Source of the DNA: Terriglobia bacterium
Lineage (GTDB): Bacteria; Acidobacteriota; Terriglobia; Bryobacterales; Bryobacteraceae
DNA: 64,000 bases
Direction of reading: 5' to 3'
Assembly (NCBI GenBank): GCA_020073305.1
Contig: JAIQFK010000009.1
Span: forward strand, 124,001 to 188,000
The notes under the pieces were generated by a model that was not told the DNA's origin, searched no databases, and saw only the letters and a program-made list of their open reading frames with translations. Numbering within the stretch: the first letter of the stretch is position 1; each line of letters begins with the position of its first letter. Positions 12,937 through 22,835 of the stretch are shown here, piece by piece. The translations under genes and the position numbers were made by a program.

Positions 12937-15276
12937 CTATGGCTTGGAGCCACCAATGTAGCCCAGACTCCGCAACTGCTCCAGTGTTTTCGCATCCATT
13001 GTGGCCTTCGGTCCCCGGCTCAAAGTACTCTTGATCTGCTTTTCAGCTTCGGTCCACTTACCAATTTCCATGATCATGCGATCGACTTCCTGCGGGTGCG
13101 AGGCAGCGATGTTCTTCGTTTCGCCACGATCGTTGCGGCGGTCGTATAGCTCGACCTTGTTCAAACCGACCTCTTTGCCGTTGGCGCGGTAAACGAGCTT
13201 CCACGTAGCATCGAGCAGGGCGACAGTGTCGATGCGGTTTTCCGGAATGCCGCCCGGCTTCGAATCGGGATGAGCATAGCGTGACGTCATCACCGGTCCG
13301 CGCCGTCGGAAGGTCTCTCCTTTGACGAAGGCAGCCAGGCTCTGGCCCTGTAACAAATCCGGGATTTTGAGGCCAAGGAGATCGAGAACGGTCGGCATTA
13401 CGTCGATGAGTTGCACCGGCTCGCTGATTCTCCTGGCCCGCTGAATCAATCCTGGGTTCCACATCACGAACACGCCATGCGTCAGTTCCTGGTATAGAGA
13501 CTGGCCGTGCGCTGTCCATCCGTGCTCCCAGAATTCCTCGCCGTGATCGGAAACCACCACGATGAGCGTATTGTCCAGGACGCCGAGTTGTTTCAGCTTA
13601 TCCGCGAGCTGTTGGAGGTTCCAATCGTTATGGAGGATTTCGCCGTCATAGCGGTCGATGGCTTGTTGAATAAATCGGTCGGGATTGACTCCCTTCTGAG
13701 AGCAACCGGCGCGGGTCACCACGATGCCACCGCCGTACTTCACCTTGCCTCCCAGGCTCTTGTAGACGCGATTGAACTCGGGCGTCTCTGCGGGGTTCGC
13801 AAACCTCTCCTCAAATCCGCCGGGCGGGCGATAAGGTGCGTGTGGGTCGGTTGTATGTGCGTAAACGAAGAACGGCTCATCGCGATGCCGTTCGAGCCAA
13901 GGAAACAGGATTTTGTTCACGGCAGCCGAATCGGTGCCCCGGTCCTCAGCGTCGCTGCGGTAGCGCTGCACGACGGCCCACTCGGCCACGTAATCAAACC
14001 CGCGCTGCAACCCCGTGATGTGGCCGGCGAACGGGTTTGCTACCACGCTGGCGGTGACATAACCGGCGGCGCGCAACTGCTCAGCCAGCGTCGTGGCTCC
14101 CTTGGGAATGGTGTCGAAGTCATGAATGATCCCGTGCGAGAAAGAGTAGAGCGAGGTCAGCAGTGACGCAGTCGACGGTTTGGTCCAGGTCGCCTGTACC
14201 TGGCAATCTTCGAACACGAGCCCCTGAGCGCCAAGCATCTTCAGAAATGGCGTGGTGTCACGAGTGTAGCCGTAGGCGCTGCTGTGATCGGCGCGCTCGG
14301 TGTCGATCATATAAAGGAGCAGGTTCGGCCGATTTCTAGGGACTTTCATGATCAGCAGCGGGTTGGCCCAGAGCGCCACCGCCCCGGGCTTTTCCGCGCT
14401 GGTCTCGAATGCCAACTTCACGCTTCGACCTCCGTAGGAGGAGAGGTCGGCGTCCGCATCATCCCAGCTGTCGGTGTCCGTTACAGTCTTCGAATACAGT
14501 TCCTTCGAGTCCGCCGTCACCCGAAACGTGACCGGGCTCCCCTTCTCCGTAATTCCCATGCCGAAGTGCAGCCGTGCGCTTTTGGGGACCTGTAGCTCGA
14601 AGGTTACAGTGGACGGCGAGTGCACGTAGAGTGTGTTGCGATACTCATCCCGTTTGCCGAGGAATTGGCGGCCGGCAGCCTGAGGGAACTCCGCCTTTCG
14701 TGGCACGATCCGGATCGACTGGATGGCCACCAGGTCCAGCAGGCCGTCGGTGGGCATGATGGCCAGCGGACGGATGCCCGGCTCGTCGATACGCACATCG
14801 AATCGATAATCGTGATATTGGCGCAGCGAGGCGATCTTCTGCTTGTATTCCTGGTTTCCGACTTTGACCTTGATCTCTTTGCCGCCTTCGGCGTACATGC
14901 GGATCTCGACCGCTTCGTAACGGTTCCACTCAACAAACGGCTCCTTGGGCGCCAGGATTACGGGCGTACTGCCCTCACCCTTTACGATGAGATCGCCTTT
15001 GCGGAATCCGATTCTGCCCCGCAGAAGGATCCAGGTGATATCGTTTTCCGAGTTAAAGTTCTGCCAGACGATTGGCTCGGCCATCAACGCCGATGCTGAC
15101 GCAGTCGATGCTGAAACCGTCGCCGACTTCGGAAACTCGTCGTCGAAACGGTATGGCTTGGAGACCGCCTCCTCAGGTTGGGAGGGAGCGGACGACTGGC
15201 GGCAGCCGACCGATAAGATCAGAAGACCAACAGATAAAAGAGGAAAAGGGAGCCGCAGAGTGCTATTTTCGCGCAC
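12937..15276 (-). CDS. Sulfatase-superfamily lipoprotein lacking the formylglycine Cys
   Basis: 779 residues. The N-terminus (LLILSVGCRQSS) looks like a lipoprotein signal, though with Ser at -3 of the lipobox. Residues about 50-310 form a beta-rich region, followed by an alkaline-phosphatase-superfamily (sulfatase) domain beginning NRPNLLLYMIDTERADH. Metal-site features are the Asp in MIDTER and the Asp-His of VVVSDHGEEFWEHG. The usual C/S-x-P-x-R activation motif is replaced by T365-K-P-S-T, so the protein cannot form formylglycine. Thr would be the only candidate nucleophile, as in phosphotransferase or phosphodiesterase members of the superfamily. It sits 31 bp downstream of the TonB receptor on the same strand, so the two probably form an operon. 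Calling it a sulfatase by reaction is not justified. Confidence 0.8.
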   Translation of the reverse strand: MRENSTLRLPFPLLSVGLLILSVGCRQSSAPSQPEEAVSKPYRFDDEFPKSATVSASTASASALMAEPIVWQNFNSENDITWILLRGRIGFRKGDLIVKGEGSTPVILAPKEPFVEWNRYEAVEIRMYAEGGKEIKVKVGNQEYKQKIASLRQYHDYRFDVRIDEPGIRPLAIMPTDGLLDLVAIQSIRIVPRKAEFPQAAGRQFLGKRDEYRNTLYVHSPSTVTFELQVPKSARLHFGMGITEKGSPVTFRVTADSKELYSKTVTDTDSWDDADADLSSYGGRSVKLAFETSAEKPGAVALWANPLLIMKVPRNRPNLLLYMIDTERADHSSAYGYTRDTTPFLKMLGAQGLVFEDCQVQATWTKPSTASLLTSLYSFSHGIIHDFDTIPKGATTLAEQLRAAGYVTASVVANPFAGHITGLQRGFDYVAEWAVVQRYRSDAEDRGTDSAAVNKILFPWLERHRDEPFFVYAHTTDPHAPYRPPGGFEERFANPAETPEFNRVYKSLGGKVKYGGGIVVTRAGCSQKGVNPDRFIQQAIDRYDGEILHNDWNLQQLADKLKQLGVLDNTLIVVVSDHGEEFWEHGWTAHGQSLYQELTHGVFVMWNPGLIQRARRISEPVQLIDVMPTVLDLLGLKIPDLLQGQSLAAFVKGETFRRRGPVMTSRYAHPDSKPGGIPENRIDTVALLDATWKLVYRANGKEVGLNKVELYDRRNDRGETKNIAASHPQEVDRMIMEIGKWTEAEKQIKSTLSRGPKATMDAKTLEQLRSLGYIGGSKP

Positions 15277-15307
15277 TCCGCGGCTCCGGTGTCAATCGCG
15301 GTTCCGG

Positions 15308-18300
15308 CTACCACTCCAACCGCAACGAGAACTGAATGATCCGCGGATCATTCACCTGCCGGCTAAGGTCCAAGAGGCCCGTGGTCAGGTTGAGAGTGGA
15401 CCTGGTTGATGAACTGTCCGCGAGGTAGGTAACGGGGTGGTTGAAAACATTGAAGAAGTCAGAGCTGAACCTTAGCTTCATCCTCTCCGCTATGTTGAAG
15501 TATTTGAAAACCGAAAGATCCTCACTCCAATTGCCTGGACTGAGCATGAAGTTCTGAGCGTTCCAACTCAGCAAGTCGGTGATCGTGGTGGGCCGGACCG
15601 AGCCGTCGGCGAGGGTGAAGGGTACTTTATTGTCGAACTTCGGTCCAGCCGGCCTCAGGGTACGCTGCGAGCGATCGACCGGCACAAGTGCCGTCAGCGA
15701 ATTCAGGTTGACGTTCGTCGCCTGTGTCGGGTCAAAATCACCTGCAAACCAGAGCTTCTGGTTTTTACCAAAAATCGTCAGGTCCAGTTGCTTACTCGGA
15801 TCGAGGGCTGGATTTCCAAAGAGGTATTCACCCTTGGGTGCGACACCGAGCCAATTCCCGTGGGACCATGTACCCAGGAAGGACAACTGCCACCCTCCCA
15901 CCAGTTGATTCACCGGACCGGACACGTGATTTGCAAAGTGTTTCCCATTTCCAAACGGCAGCTCGTAAAGTCCATTCCAGGTAACCCGCTGCGGAGGAAC
16001 TAAATTCGAGTTGTAATACACCAGCTTGAGGCGCTGGCTTACAGACAGGTTTGGCTGGCCAAGAATCGTCGAGTTTTCCGGCACAAAAGCACCGTCGCCG
16101 CCATCGCCGGCACTTGCATCGCTGGTGCTGAGCGTGTGGTTATACGTGTAGAACCACTGGAACTCCAGTCCGTTCGAGAAGCGCCGCTGGACTTCCGCCT
16201 GGAAGGAATTCGCGTTCGAATAGCCGATATGGGACTCCAGCGAGGCATTCCAATTCGGGTTGGCACGTCGTGTGTCAGGATTTGTCGAGGCCGCGAGTCC
16301 CGTCTGCGTTTGGTAGTTCAACTGGGCCTGGGAACTGTCCCAAGCCATGCGCTGCTCCAGGTTACTGCCGTGGTTGCCGATGTAACTGAGCCGAAGGGAA
16401 GTGTTCTTCATCAGCTCGCGCTCGATGGTGACGGTCCACTGCTGCATCCGGTCGTCTGCCCAGTGATTCGGATCGAAGAAGAATCCCTCGCGAGATCCGC
16501 CGAGTGGTTGAACGCCGACGACGTCGATGGGAACGTTGGGAAGGAAATCCACCGAGGTGGGCGCGTGAGTGAGCGCAAACGTGAAGTCGGTGGCGTTCTG
16601 GGTATCGATGTGGTTCGTGAATCGCAGGTCCAGAGGCGGATTAGTCCTCGCCGCCTGGAGAATTTGGGATAGCGGCATGGGCCAATAATAGATTCCATAG
16701 CCGCCGCGCACGACCCATTTATCGCTAAGCCGGTATGCGACCGCGAGCCTCGGGCCTAAGTCTTTCCAGTAGTTTTGAACCAGGGCACCCGGGAAGTGGA
16801 TCGAATCCGCGGTTACCCAGGACAACCCGCGATCTTTGAAGGACGTCAAAACTCCGGACGGGATGCCAGATAGACTGTCGACGCTGGTGTTGTGCGGCGA
16901 GACCACCTGGAATATGCCGAAGTTAGTTGGATCGATGTTGACCAGCCGGTTTTGTTTCTCGTGGTAAGGTGTCCAGTGGTCCCACCGGAGTCCCACATCC
17001 ACCGTCAACCGGGGGCTGATTTTCCACGTGTCATTAAAGTAAGTACCGATTTCTTTCTGCTGAAAGTAGAAGAAGCCTCGATTGTAGTGGGCCCTAAGAA
17101 CGGCAGGCATGCCCAACAGCATTTCGGCAAACCCTGATCCCGTGAACGGCACCGCGGCTTGCGCGGACGGATCGTATTGCGCCGTCCAGTTAGTGTAAAA
17201 ACCGTGAGAGCCCTGGGCTTGCTGCAATTCCGCGACGTTGTTGTATTCCTGCCGGCCTTTGAACCCGAACTTGACCGTGTGCTTGCCTTTGACCCAGGTC
17301 ACATTGTCATCGATTTCATAAGAGGTCAGATATTGTTTATTGTTATTGTCAGCATCCCAGCCTCCGGAATAGAACATGCTGTAAGCGTCCGTGTAGATCG
17401 TCGGCCATCCGGTTACCCCGAACGGGTTAGGGAACCCCAGCTTGTCTGCCCATTTTGTGCTGTCGCCCAGCGTTCCCGAGTTGTTCGCAGATCTATGACC
17501 GGAGAGCTGTAGCTCGTTAAGGAATGTGGGCGAGAATACGTGATTCCAACGAGCATAGGCCGAGTAAACCGCGACGTCCTGCCGGCGCGTTCCGCCGCAG
17601 TTGGTGCATCCCGGGGGAGGAAAGCCGTAGAGGCCGCCGTATGTTTTGTTAGAGTTTGGGGAACCCGTGTAACGCCCCGAGACCGAATCCTTTTCGGAGA
17701 AGTTGTGATCGATCTTGAACGTGAGGGTGTGCTGGTCCTGCGTGACGGGATAAACCGCCTGGAAATTCTGCTCGATCCAAGGGTTGCCCCCTGCATTCGG
17801 GCCACTCGGCAGCGGCGACACACCTTGCATGATTTTGGAGATGGGGTTGAGCCGGCTTGCCGGGATGATGTTGTTCGCAAAAGGCTGGCGCGTGAAATTG
17901 GGCCCGCTGCCTGTGGTGAGCGGGTCATAAAGCGTATATATGTCGCCACTGGAATCGGTGATGTTGCTGAGATCGCCACCCCACATCGCGGGCGTGGCGA
18001 CGCCCGTGGTGGCAAACGTCTCCTGGCGCTGTTTCATGCCCTCCCAGTCGAAGAACCAGAAAGTCTTGTTCTTTCCGTTGTAAACACCGGGAATCAACAC
18101 TGGCCCGCCGGCCCAGCCGCCATATTCGTTGCGGATCAGCTTGGCAGCCGTGTTGCCGTCTTGTCGCGCTCTCGAGCGGAGACCGTCCGCATTGTTGCGA
18201 AACGTTTCGAACAAGGCGCCGTGCAGTTCATTGGTGCCACTGCGACTCACGAGTTCGATCGTGGCTGGACGCGAATACTGCGCTCCTGAGCCAGCCGTCT

Positions 18301-18943
18301 CGATGCGGAATTCCTGGACGGTATCAAGACCAGGCTGCACCCTCGAAATGGCTCCGGCAAAACGGTCCACGTAAGACGATCCGTCGAAGTTCATCTCTGT
18401 GGAACCGACTTTCATACCGTTCGTCCGGGTGTTGCTACCTCCACCCTCGACGCCTGATGTGAGATTGAAGAGGTTTGAAATCTGGCGGCCATTGAGTGGC
18501 AAGTCGTGAATGCGCAGGGCGTCTTTGACGTCACTGACCTGTGAGCCCTGCGTGGAAATGGTTGGCGCCGCACCGGTAACCTCCACGGCAGATTCCAGAC
18601 TTCCAACCTCCATGTTGGGGTCAACAATGGCGGTCTGCCCCACTTCGAGCGTCAGGGTCCCTTCCCATTTCCTGAAGCCCTGTACCTCGACTAATACCGA
18701 GTACGGGCCGATCGGGACCGAGCCGAAGTAGTAAATTCCGGCGCTGTTGGTCGTGCTTTCGCGCACGACACCTGTGGCCGTATTGGTGAGAGTGACTTTG
18801 GCGTTGGGAATGACCGCCTTGCTCGCATCCTGCACCGTCCCGCGGACCACGCCCAGTCCCGTCTGTGCCGCGACCGGAAGCGTCAGTAGTAAGAAGGCAA
18901 CAGCGAACTTTCTTGCGTACCGTAAGGAAGCATGCGAATCCAT
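15308..18943 (-). CDS. Oar-like TonB-dependent receptor with N-terminal carboxypeptidase-regulatory-like domain
   Basis: 1211 residues with a signal peptide (FAVAFLLLTLPVAAQT). The first domain is a carboxypeptidase-regulatory-like beta fold (GTVQDASKAVIPNAKVTLTN, TNSAGIYYFGSVPIGPYSV). A plug region follows (IHDLPLNGRQISNLFNLTSGV), then a long beta-barrel with many aromatic-alternating strands. It ends in FSLRLEW, a typical outer-membrane barrel C-terminus. Such receptors take up large substrates in a TonB/ExbBD-dependent way. Acidobacteriota carry many of them beside sugar-degrading enzymes, and no SusD-like gene is present here. The gene leads the operon with the sulfatase-like lipoprotein and is divergent, across 266 bp, from the hexosaminidase gene, so one control region may serve both. 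Confidence 0.93.
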   Translation of the reverse strand: MDSHASLRYARKFAVAFLLLTLPVAAQTGLGVVRGTVQDASKAVIPNAKVTLTNTATGVVRESTTNSAGIYYFGSVPIGPYSVLVEVQGFRKWEGTLTLEVGQTAIVDPNMEVGSLESAVEVTGAAPTISTQGSQVSDVKDALRIHDLPLNGRQISNLFNLTSGVEGGGSNTRTNGMKVGSTEMNFDGSSYVDRFAGAISRVQPGLDTVQEFRIETAGSGAQYSRPATIELVSRSGTNELHGALFETFRNNADGLRSRARQDGNTAAKLIRNEYGGWAGGPVLIPGVYNGKNKTFWFFDWEGMKQRQETFATTGVATPAMWGGDLSNITDSSGDIYTLYDPLTTGSGPNFTRQPFANNIIPASRLNPISKIMQGVSPLPSGPNAGGNPWIEQNFQAVYPVTQDQHTLTFKIDHNFSEKDSVSGRYTGSPNSNKTYGGLYGFPPPGCTNCGGTRRQDVAVYSAYARWNHVFSPTFLNELQLSGHRSANNSGTLGDSTKWADKLGFPNPFGVTGWPTIYTDAYSMFYSGGWDADNNNKQYLTSYEIDDNVTWVKGKHTVKFGFKGRQEYNNVAELQQAQGSHGFYTNWTAQYDPSAQAAVPFTGSGFAEMLLGMPAVLRAHYNRGFFYFQQKEIGTYFNDTWKISPRLTVDVGLRWDHWTPYHEKQNRLVNIDPTNFGIFQVVSPHNTSVDSLSGIPSGVLTSFKDRGLSWVTADSIHFPGALVQNYWKDLGPRLAVAYRLSDKWVVRGGYGIYYWPMPLSQILQAARTNPPLDLRFTNHIDTQNATDFTFALTHAPTSVDFLPNVPIDVVGVQPLGGSREGFFFDPNHWADDRMQQWTVTIERELMKNTSLRLSYIGNHGSNLEQRMAWDSSQAQLNYQTQTGLAASTNPDTRRANPNWNASLESHIGYSNANSFQAEVQRRFSNGLEFQWFYTYNHTLSTSDASAGDGGDGAFVPENSTILGQPNLSVSQRLKLVYYNSNLVPPQRVTWNGLYELPFGNGKHFANHVSGPVNQLVGGWQLSFLGTWSHGNWLGVAPKGEYLFGNPALDPSKQLDLTIFGKNQKLWFAGDFDPTQATNVNLNSLTALVPVDRSQRTLRPAGPKFDNKVPFTLADGSVRPTTITDLLSWNAQNFMLSPGNWSEDLSVFKYFNIAERMKLRFSSDFFNVFNHPVTYLADSSSTRSTLNLTTGLLDLSRQVNDPRIIQFSLRLEW

Positions 18944-19209
18944 GGGTCCCCCTCTACCTTCAGACCTCTTGATGAGTTTGGATAAGGCTATCCGAGATCA
19001 GCGACCAAGTCAAGGCAAATCTGGGCTGGGCACCCAAGACTCTGCCGGTACACTTACTTGCGGAGAATCAGAAAGTGTCGCCGAACAGAGTGACTTGCAG
19101 GCCCCGGTGTTTTGCGAGTTTGAACGCCATGACGACAACCTCACGCCGGGAATGGGAACTGATTCGCATTATATTCGCGATCGTTCCGTCTGATAACATC
19201 AGTGCTTCG

Positions 19210-21501
19210 ATGACAGTGCGTACACTGACTCTGATCTTCGTGTGCCTTGCTGCGGCGGTCACAGGTCGAACGGCAACGACGTCGGACCTTTTTGGGCGTG
19301 GATACACAGTCATTCCAGCGCCGCAGAAAGTCACGCTCCAAGCTGACGACTTTCCGTTTGGCGGCGAATGGAAAATCGAACTGGGTCCCGGCGTGGAGGC
19401 AAACTCCGTAGCGGTTGAGAGCCTGCGCGACGATCTGAAATCGCGGTTCGGCCTTTCGTTGAACGAAAGCGTACAAGCAGGCGGCCGGACCGTCCGGCTG
19501 GAACTTGCGCCGGGATCAATCGAACCGGGTCCCGCACAAGACCGTGACACCGATGCACTCGCAGCTCAGGCGTACGGCATCGAGCTATCGCGCGCGCGCA
19601 TTCGCATCCGTGCCAACGCCGATGCCGGTTTGTTCTACGGCGTCGAAACGCTGGTGCAGCTCGTCAAGCGGCGTGACCACGCGCTCTTGCTTCCGGTCGG
19701 AGAGATTGTTGATTGGCCGGACCTGCAATTGAGGCAGATCTACTGGGATGACGCACATCACCTTGATCACCTCTCGGAGCTGCAACGCGCGGTGAGACAG
19801 GCGTCGTTTTTCAAGATCAATGGCTTCGCGATCAAGTTGGAAGGACACTTCCAGTACCGGAGTGCTCCTGCCATCGTGGAGCCGTACGCACTATCACCGG
19901 CCGAGCTTCAGGAGTTAACTGATTATGGCCTCCGATATCACGTTCAAGTCATCCCGTATCTGGATGGCCCGGCGCACATCGCATTCATCCTCAAACATCC
20001 CGAATACGCGAAGCTGCGCGCATTCCCCGACAGCAATTACGAGCTGTGCACGACGAATCCGGATTCCTACCAGCTCATGGTGGGCATGTTCGAAGATTTG
20101 ATCTCGGCTAATAAGGGCGTGAAGTATATTTACCTGTCTACGGACGAACCGTATTACATCGGCATGGCCGACAACGCGCAGTGCAGCGAGCTGAAGCGGA
20201 AGCAAGAGTTGGGTACGGTGGGCCGGGTGCTCGATGAGTTCGTAGCGAAGGTGACCACGTACCTTCATGATCAGGGCCGCACGGTGGTTTTCTGGGGTGA
20301 GTATCCGCTAAAACCCTCCGATATCCAGGGGCTGCCCTCCTGGATCATCAACGGCGAAACGTACGGGCCGGAGTTTGATCCCCTGTTCAAGACGCACGGA
20401 ATCCGCCAGATGATCTACACGTCGACCGAAGGAGAGGAGCAATGGTTTCCCGATTATTTCGTCCTGCCTCGCTCACGGCGGCTGCATCAGGACCGTGGCG
20501 GTAGCGAACGCGTCGGAGGCGCGATGACGCAGATCGCCACGGACGCGGCGCGCGGCAATGCTGATCTGATGGGAATGCTGGTAGCCGGTTGGGCGGACAT
20601 GGGACTTCACCCCGAGACGTTTTGGCTCGGCTACGCCACGATACCGGCCGCGGGTTGGAATCCCAAGGGACCCGATTCTCACGAAATGATGAGTACCTTC
20701 TACCCCCTGTTCTACGGCCCGTCAGTCACCGGCATGGATCGTGTTTATCAATTGATGAGTTACCAAGCGCAAGTCTGGACGGACACATGGGATACCGTAA
20801 ACTCCACCGCGCGCAAACCCATTTGGGGGAATTCGGACCGGATATTCAAGCCGCCGCACCCGGCGCATGATCAAGCGATTCCGCTGCCCGGTGTACCATC
20901 CGCGCCGGACTTGTCGTACGAGAAACCCTGGTCAGGCGCCAATGCGAAGCGGTTGGAAGTGGCGGAAAGTGCCTTGGCCGACAATGATGAACTCCTCGGC
21001 CTGCTGCATGCCAACCAGCTTCGCGCGGAATTCAACCGCTACAACCTGGACGTGTTCGTTTCTATCTCGCGTTTCTTCCGGCAGAACCTGGAGATGCTGC
21101 GGGGCTTTTCACGCATTGACGCGGCTTTCTCGCAGGCGCACGCGGCAGCAAAAAAAGGCGACCACACGGAAGCCCTTGCCGGACTGGATCAGGCGCTGGC
21201 GCTGGCGCGGCGTATTCACACCGAGCGCAACAGCGCTCTCCGCGACGCCCTATCCACGTGGTACATAAGCTGGCACCCGCGCGTAGCCGAAGCGAACGGC
21301 CGCCGTTTCCTGCACGAACTGGATGACGTGAAGGATCATCTGCCGGATCGCGCCGTAGACATGAGCTATCTCGTCTATCGGGAGTTGCTGCTTCCCCTCG
21401 ACGACTGGTACAACCGCGTGCAATCGGCCCGGAACCAGTACGCGCAAGCACACCGGCTGCCCGTTCACGACGAGCCGCTGAACTGGAAGAATCTGGATTA
21501 A
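19210..21501 (+). CDS. Secreted GH20-like beta-N-acetylhexosaminidase
   Basis: 763 residues from the ATG at 19210, which starts a good signal peptide (MTVRTLTLIFVCLAAAVTG). The longer frame from 19075 places 45 unrelated residues in front of it and is rejected. The GH20b-type N-domain is seen (YTVIPAPQKVTL, DAGLFYGVETLVQL), then a TIM barrel with LRQIYWDDAHH, VIPYLDGPAHIAF and YIYLSTDEPYYIG. The Asp-Glu of STDE matches the substrate-assisted catalytic pair of GH20. The barrel is followed by about 200 mostly helical residues. GH20 enzymes remove terminal beta-linked GlcNAc or GalNAc. With the neighbouring TonB receptor and ROK regulator this supports a role in amino-sugar glycan use. The exact substrate is unknown. 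Confidence 0.78.
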   Translation: MTVRTLTLIFVCLAAAVTGRTATTSDLFGRGYTVIPAPQKVTLQADDFPFGGEWKIELGPGVEANSVAVESLRDDLKSRFGLSLNESVQAGGRTVRLELAPGSIEPGPAQDRDTDALAAQAYGIELSRARIRIRANADAGLFYGVETLVQLVKRRDHALLLPVGEIVDWPDLQLRQIYWDDAHHLDHLSELQRAVRQASFFKINGFAIKLEGHFQYRSAPAIVEPYALSPAELQELTDYGLRYHVQVIPYLDGPAHIAFILKHPEYAKLRAFPDSNYELCTTNPDSYQLMVGMFEDLISANKGVKYIYLSTDEPYYIGMADNAQCSELKRKQELGTVGRVLDEFVAKVTTYLHDQGRTVVFWGEYPLKPSDIQGLPSWIINGETYGPEFDPLFKTHGIRQMIYTSTEGEEQWFPDYFVLPRSRRLHQDRGGSERVGGAMTQIATDAARGNADLMGMLVAGWADMGLHPETFWLGYATIPAAGWNPKGPDSHEMMSTFYPLFYGPSVTGMDRVYQLMSYQAQVWTDTWDTVNSTARKPIWGNSDRIFKPPHPAHDQAIPLPGVPSAPDLSYEKPWSGANAKRLEVAESALADNDELLGLLHANQLRAEFNRYNLDVFVSISRFFRQNLEMLRGFSRIDAAFSQAHAAAKKGDHTEALAGLDQALALARRIHTERNSALRDALSTWYISWHPRVAEANGRRFLHELDDVKDHLPDRAVDMSYLVYRELLLPLDDWYNRVQSARNQYAQAHRLPVHDEPLNWKNLD

Positions 21502-21511
21502 CCCAACGCTG

Positions 21512-22807
21512 TTAGAGGGTTAGGGCCCACGGTCTCCGGTATTCGCGCCGCAGGAACGACCGCGCTTCTGCCTGCCGGATCGTCCCATTGCGCTCGTCCC
21601 AGTCGATTCGTGTTTGTGCCCGCAGCGACAGGTTGCCGAGAATGCACGCCGACGACGATCGGCAGCAGGTTTCAATATCACTGATCGGCCTCTGACGCGA
21701 GCGTACGCACGCGAGAAAGTTGACCCAGTGTAGCGGGTGAGGATCGGCAACGCGCCTCATCTCTGACGGTTCCAGATCCGAGCCTTTCTCTGGCACGACC
21801 CGGTATAACTCCCGGTCGACGTACAGCGTGCCGCGCGTGCCGTGAAATGTCGCGCCCATCAGCCTGCTGGTGTGCTCGAACGTGTTGTTCGAGCGGTGCT
21901 CCCAAGAAGCAAGGAAGCCAGGATATTCGTAGCTGACTTGCAGGGTGTCGGGAGCCTCGGTGTCATCCTTAAACCAATACTTGCCGCCCAGCGCGGCGGC
22001 CGATAACGGCATGGGATCGCCAAAAGCCATGTGCACGATGTCGATCATGTGAACTCCGGAATCGGTAAGCTGTCCGCCCGCGTAATCCCAGAAGTAGCGG
22101 AAGTACGAGTAGGCGTTCGGGTACACGCCGAACCGGTTCGGATTGAACGGACGAGCCGGCGCCGGACCCAACCACATGTCCCAATCGAGACCGCGGGGCA
22201 CTGGACTGTCTGGCGGGTTGCCGATGCCGCTCTCGGCCTGATTGCTGTAGATCCACGTCCGGGCGACCGTAACCTTTCCGAGACTTCCGTTGCGCACCAG
22301 TTCGCACGCCTTCTGAAAATGCGCGCCGGATCTTTGCCATGTCCCGGCTTGCACAACTCGGTTATACTTACGCGCAGCGGTGACCATCGCCTGAGCTTCG
22401 TCCACCGCTACGCTTACCGGCTTTTCGACATAAACATCCTTGCCCGCTTTGCAGGCCTCCACCGTCATGTACGGATGCCAGTGGTCCGGCGTGGAAATGC
22501 ACACGGCGTCGATAGACGGGTCGGCGAGCACTTGCCGGAAATCGCCTGTCTCCTTCGGCTGGTGACCGGCCTTTCGCGCCAGTGCCGCGGCCCGTTCCAG
22601 GTGCGGCTGATAGACGTCGCAAACGGCGGCCACGGCTATGCCGGGCTGTGCCATCGCGGCCTGCAAGTTCTCGGTCCCCATCACGCCGATGCCGATGAAC
22701 CCGAGCGAAATGCGATCGTTGGCGCCCCTGGCGCCTTCGTTCAGCGCGGAATTTAGCGCCGCAGCGCCCACACCGCGAAGAAAATCACGACGATCTACTG
22801 TGCTCAT
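21512..22807 (-). CDS. Tat-exported Gfo/Idh/MocA-family oxidoreductase
   Basis: 431 residues from ATG 22807, giving MSTVDRRDFLRGVGAAAL, a twin-arginine signal. An upstream ATG at 22828 would add seven residues before it. The Rossmann motif is GFIGIGVMGTENL, and the family signature VYVEKPVS follows STPDHWHPYMTVEA. The C-terminal alpha/beta domain has the usual DSGVHMIDIVHMAFG. These enzymes bind NAD(P) tightly and oxidise, reduce or isomerise sugars. Exported members are abundant in Acidobacteriota and Planctomycetes, and some act as nucleotide-recycling glycoside hydrolases. The gene converges on the hexosaminidase gene with only 10 bp between the stops and is likely part of the same sugar locus. 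Confidence 0.88.
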   Translation of the reverse strand: MSTVDRRDFLRGVGAAALNSALNEGARGANDRISLGFIGIGVMGTENLQAAMAQPGIAVAAVCDVYQPHLERAAALARKAGHQPKETGDFRQVLADPSIDAVCISTPDHWHPYMTVEACKAGKDVYVEKPVSVAVDEAQAMVTAARKYNRVVQAGTWQRSGAHFQKACELVRNGSLGKVTVARTWIYSNQAESGIGNPPDSPVPRGLDWDMWLGPAPARPFNPNRFGVYPNAYSYFRYFWDYAGGQLTDSGVHMIDIVHMAFGDPMPLSAAALGGKYWFKDDTEAPDTLQVSYEYPGFLASWEHRSNNTFEHTSRLMGATFHGTRGTLYVDRELYRVVPEKGSDLEPSEMRRVADPHPLHWVNFLACVRSRQRPISDIETCCRSSSACILGNLSLRAQTRIDWDERNGTIRQAEARSFLRREYRRPWALTL

Positions 22808-22835
22808 AGCGCCACTGTAGCATTGCACTGCGCCC

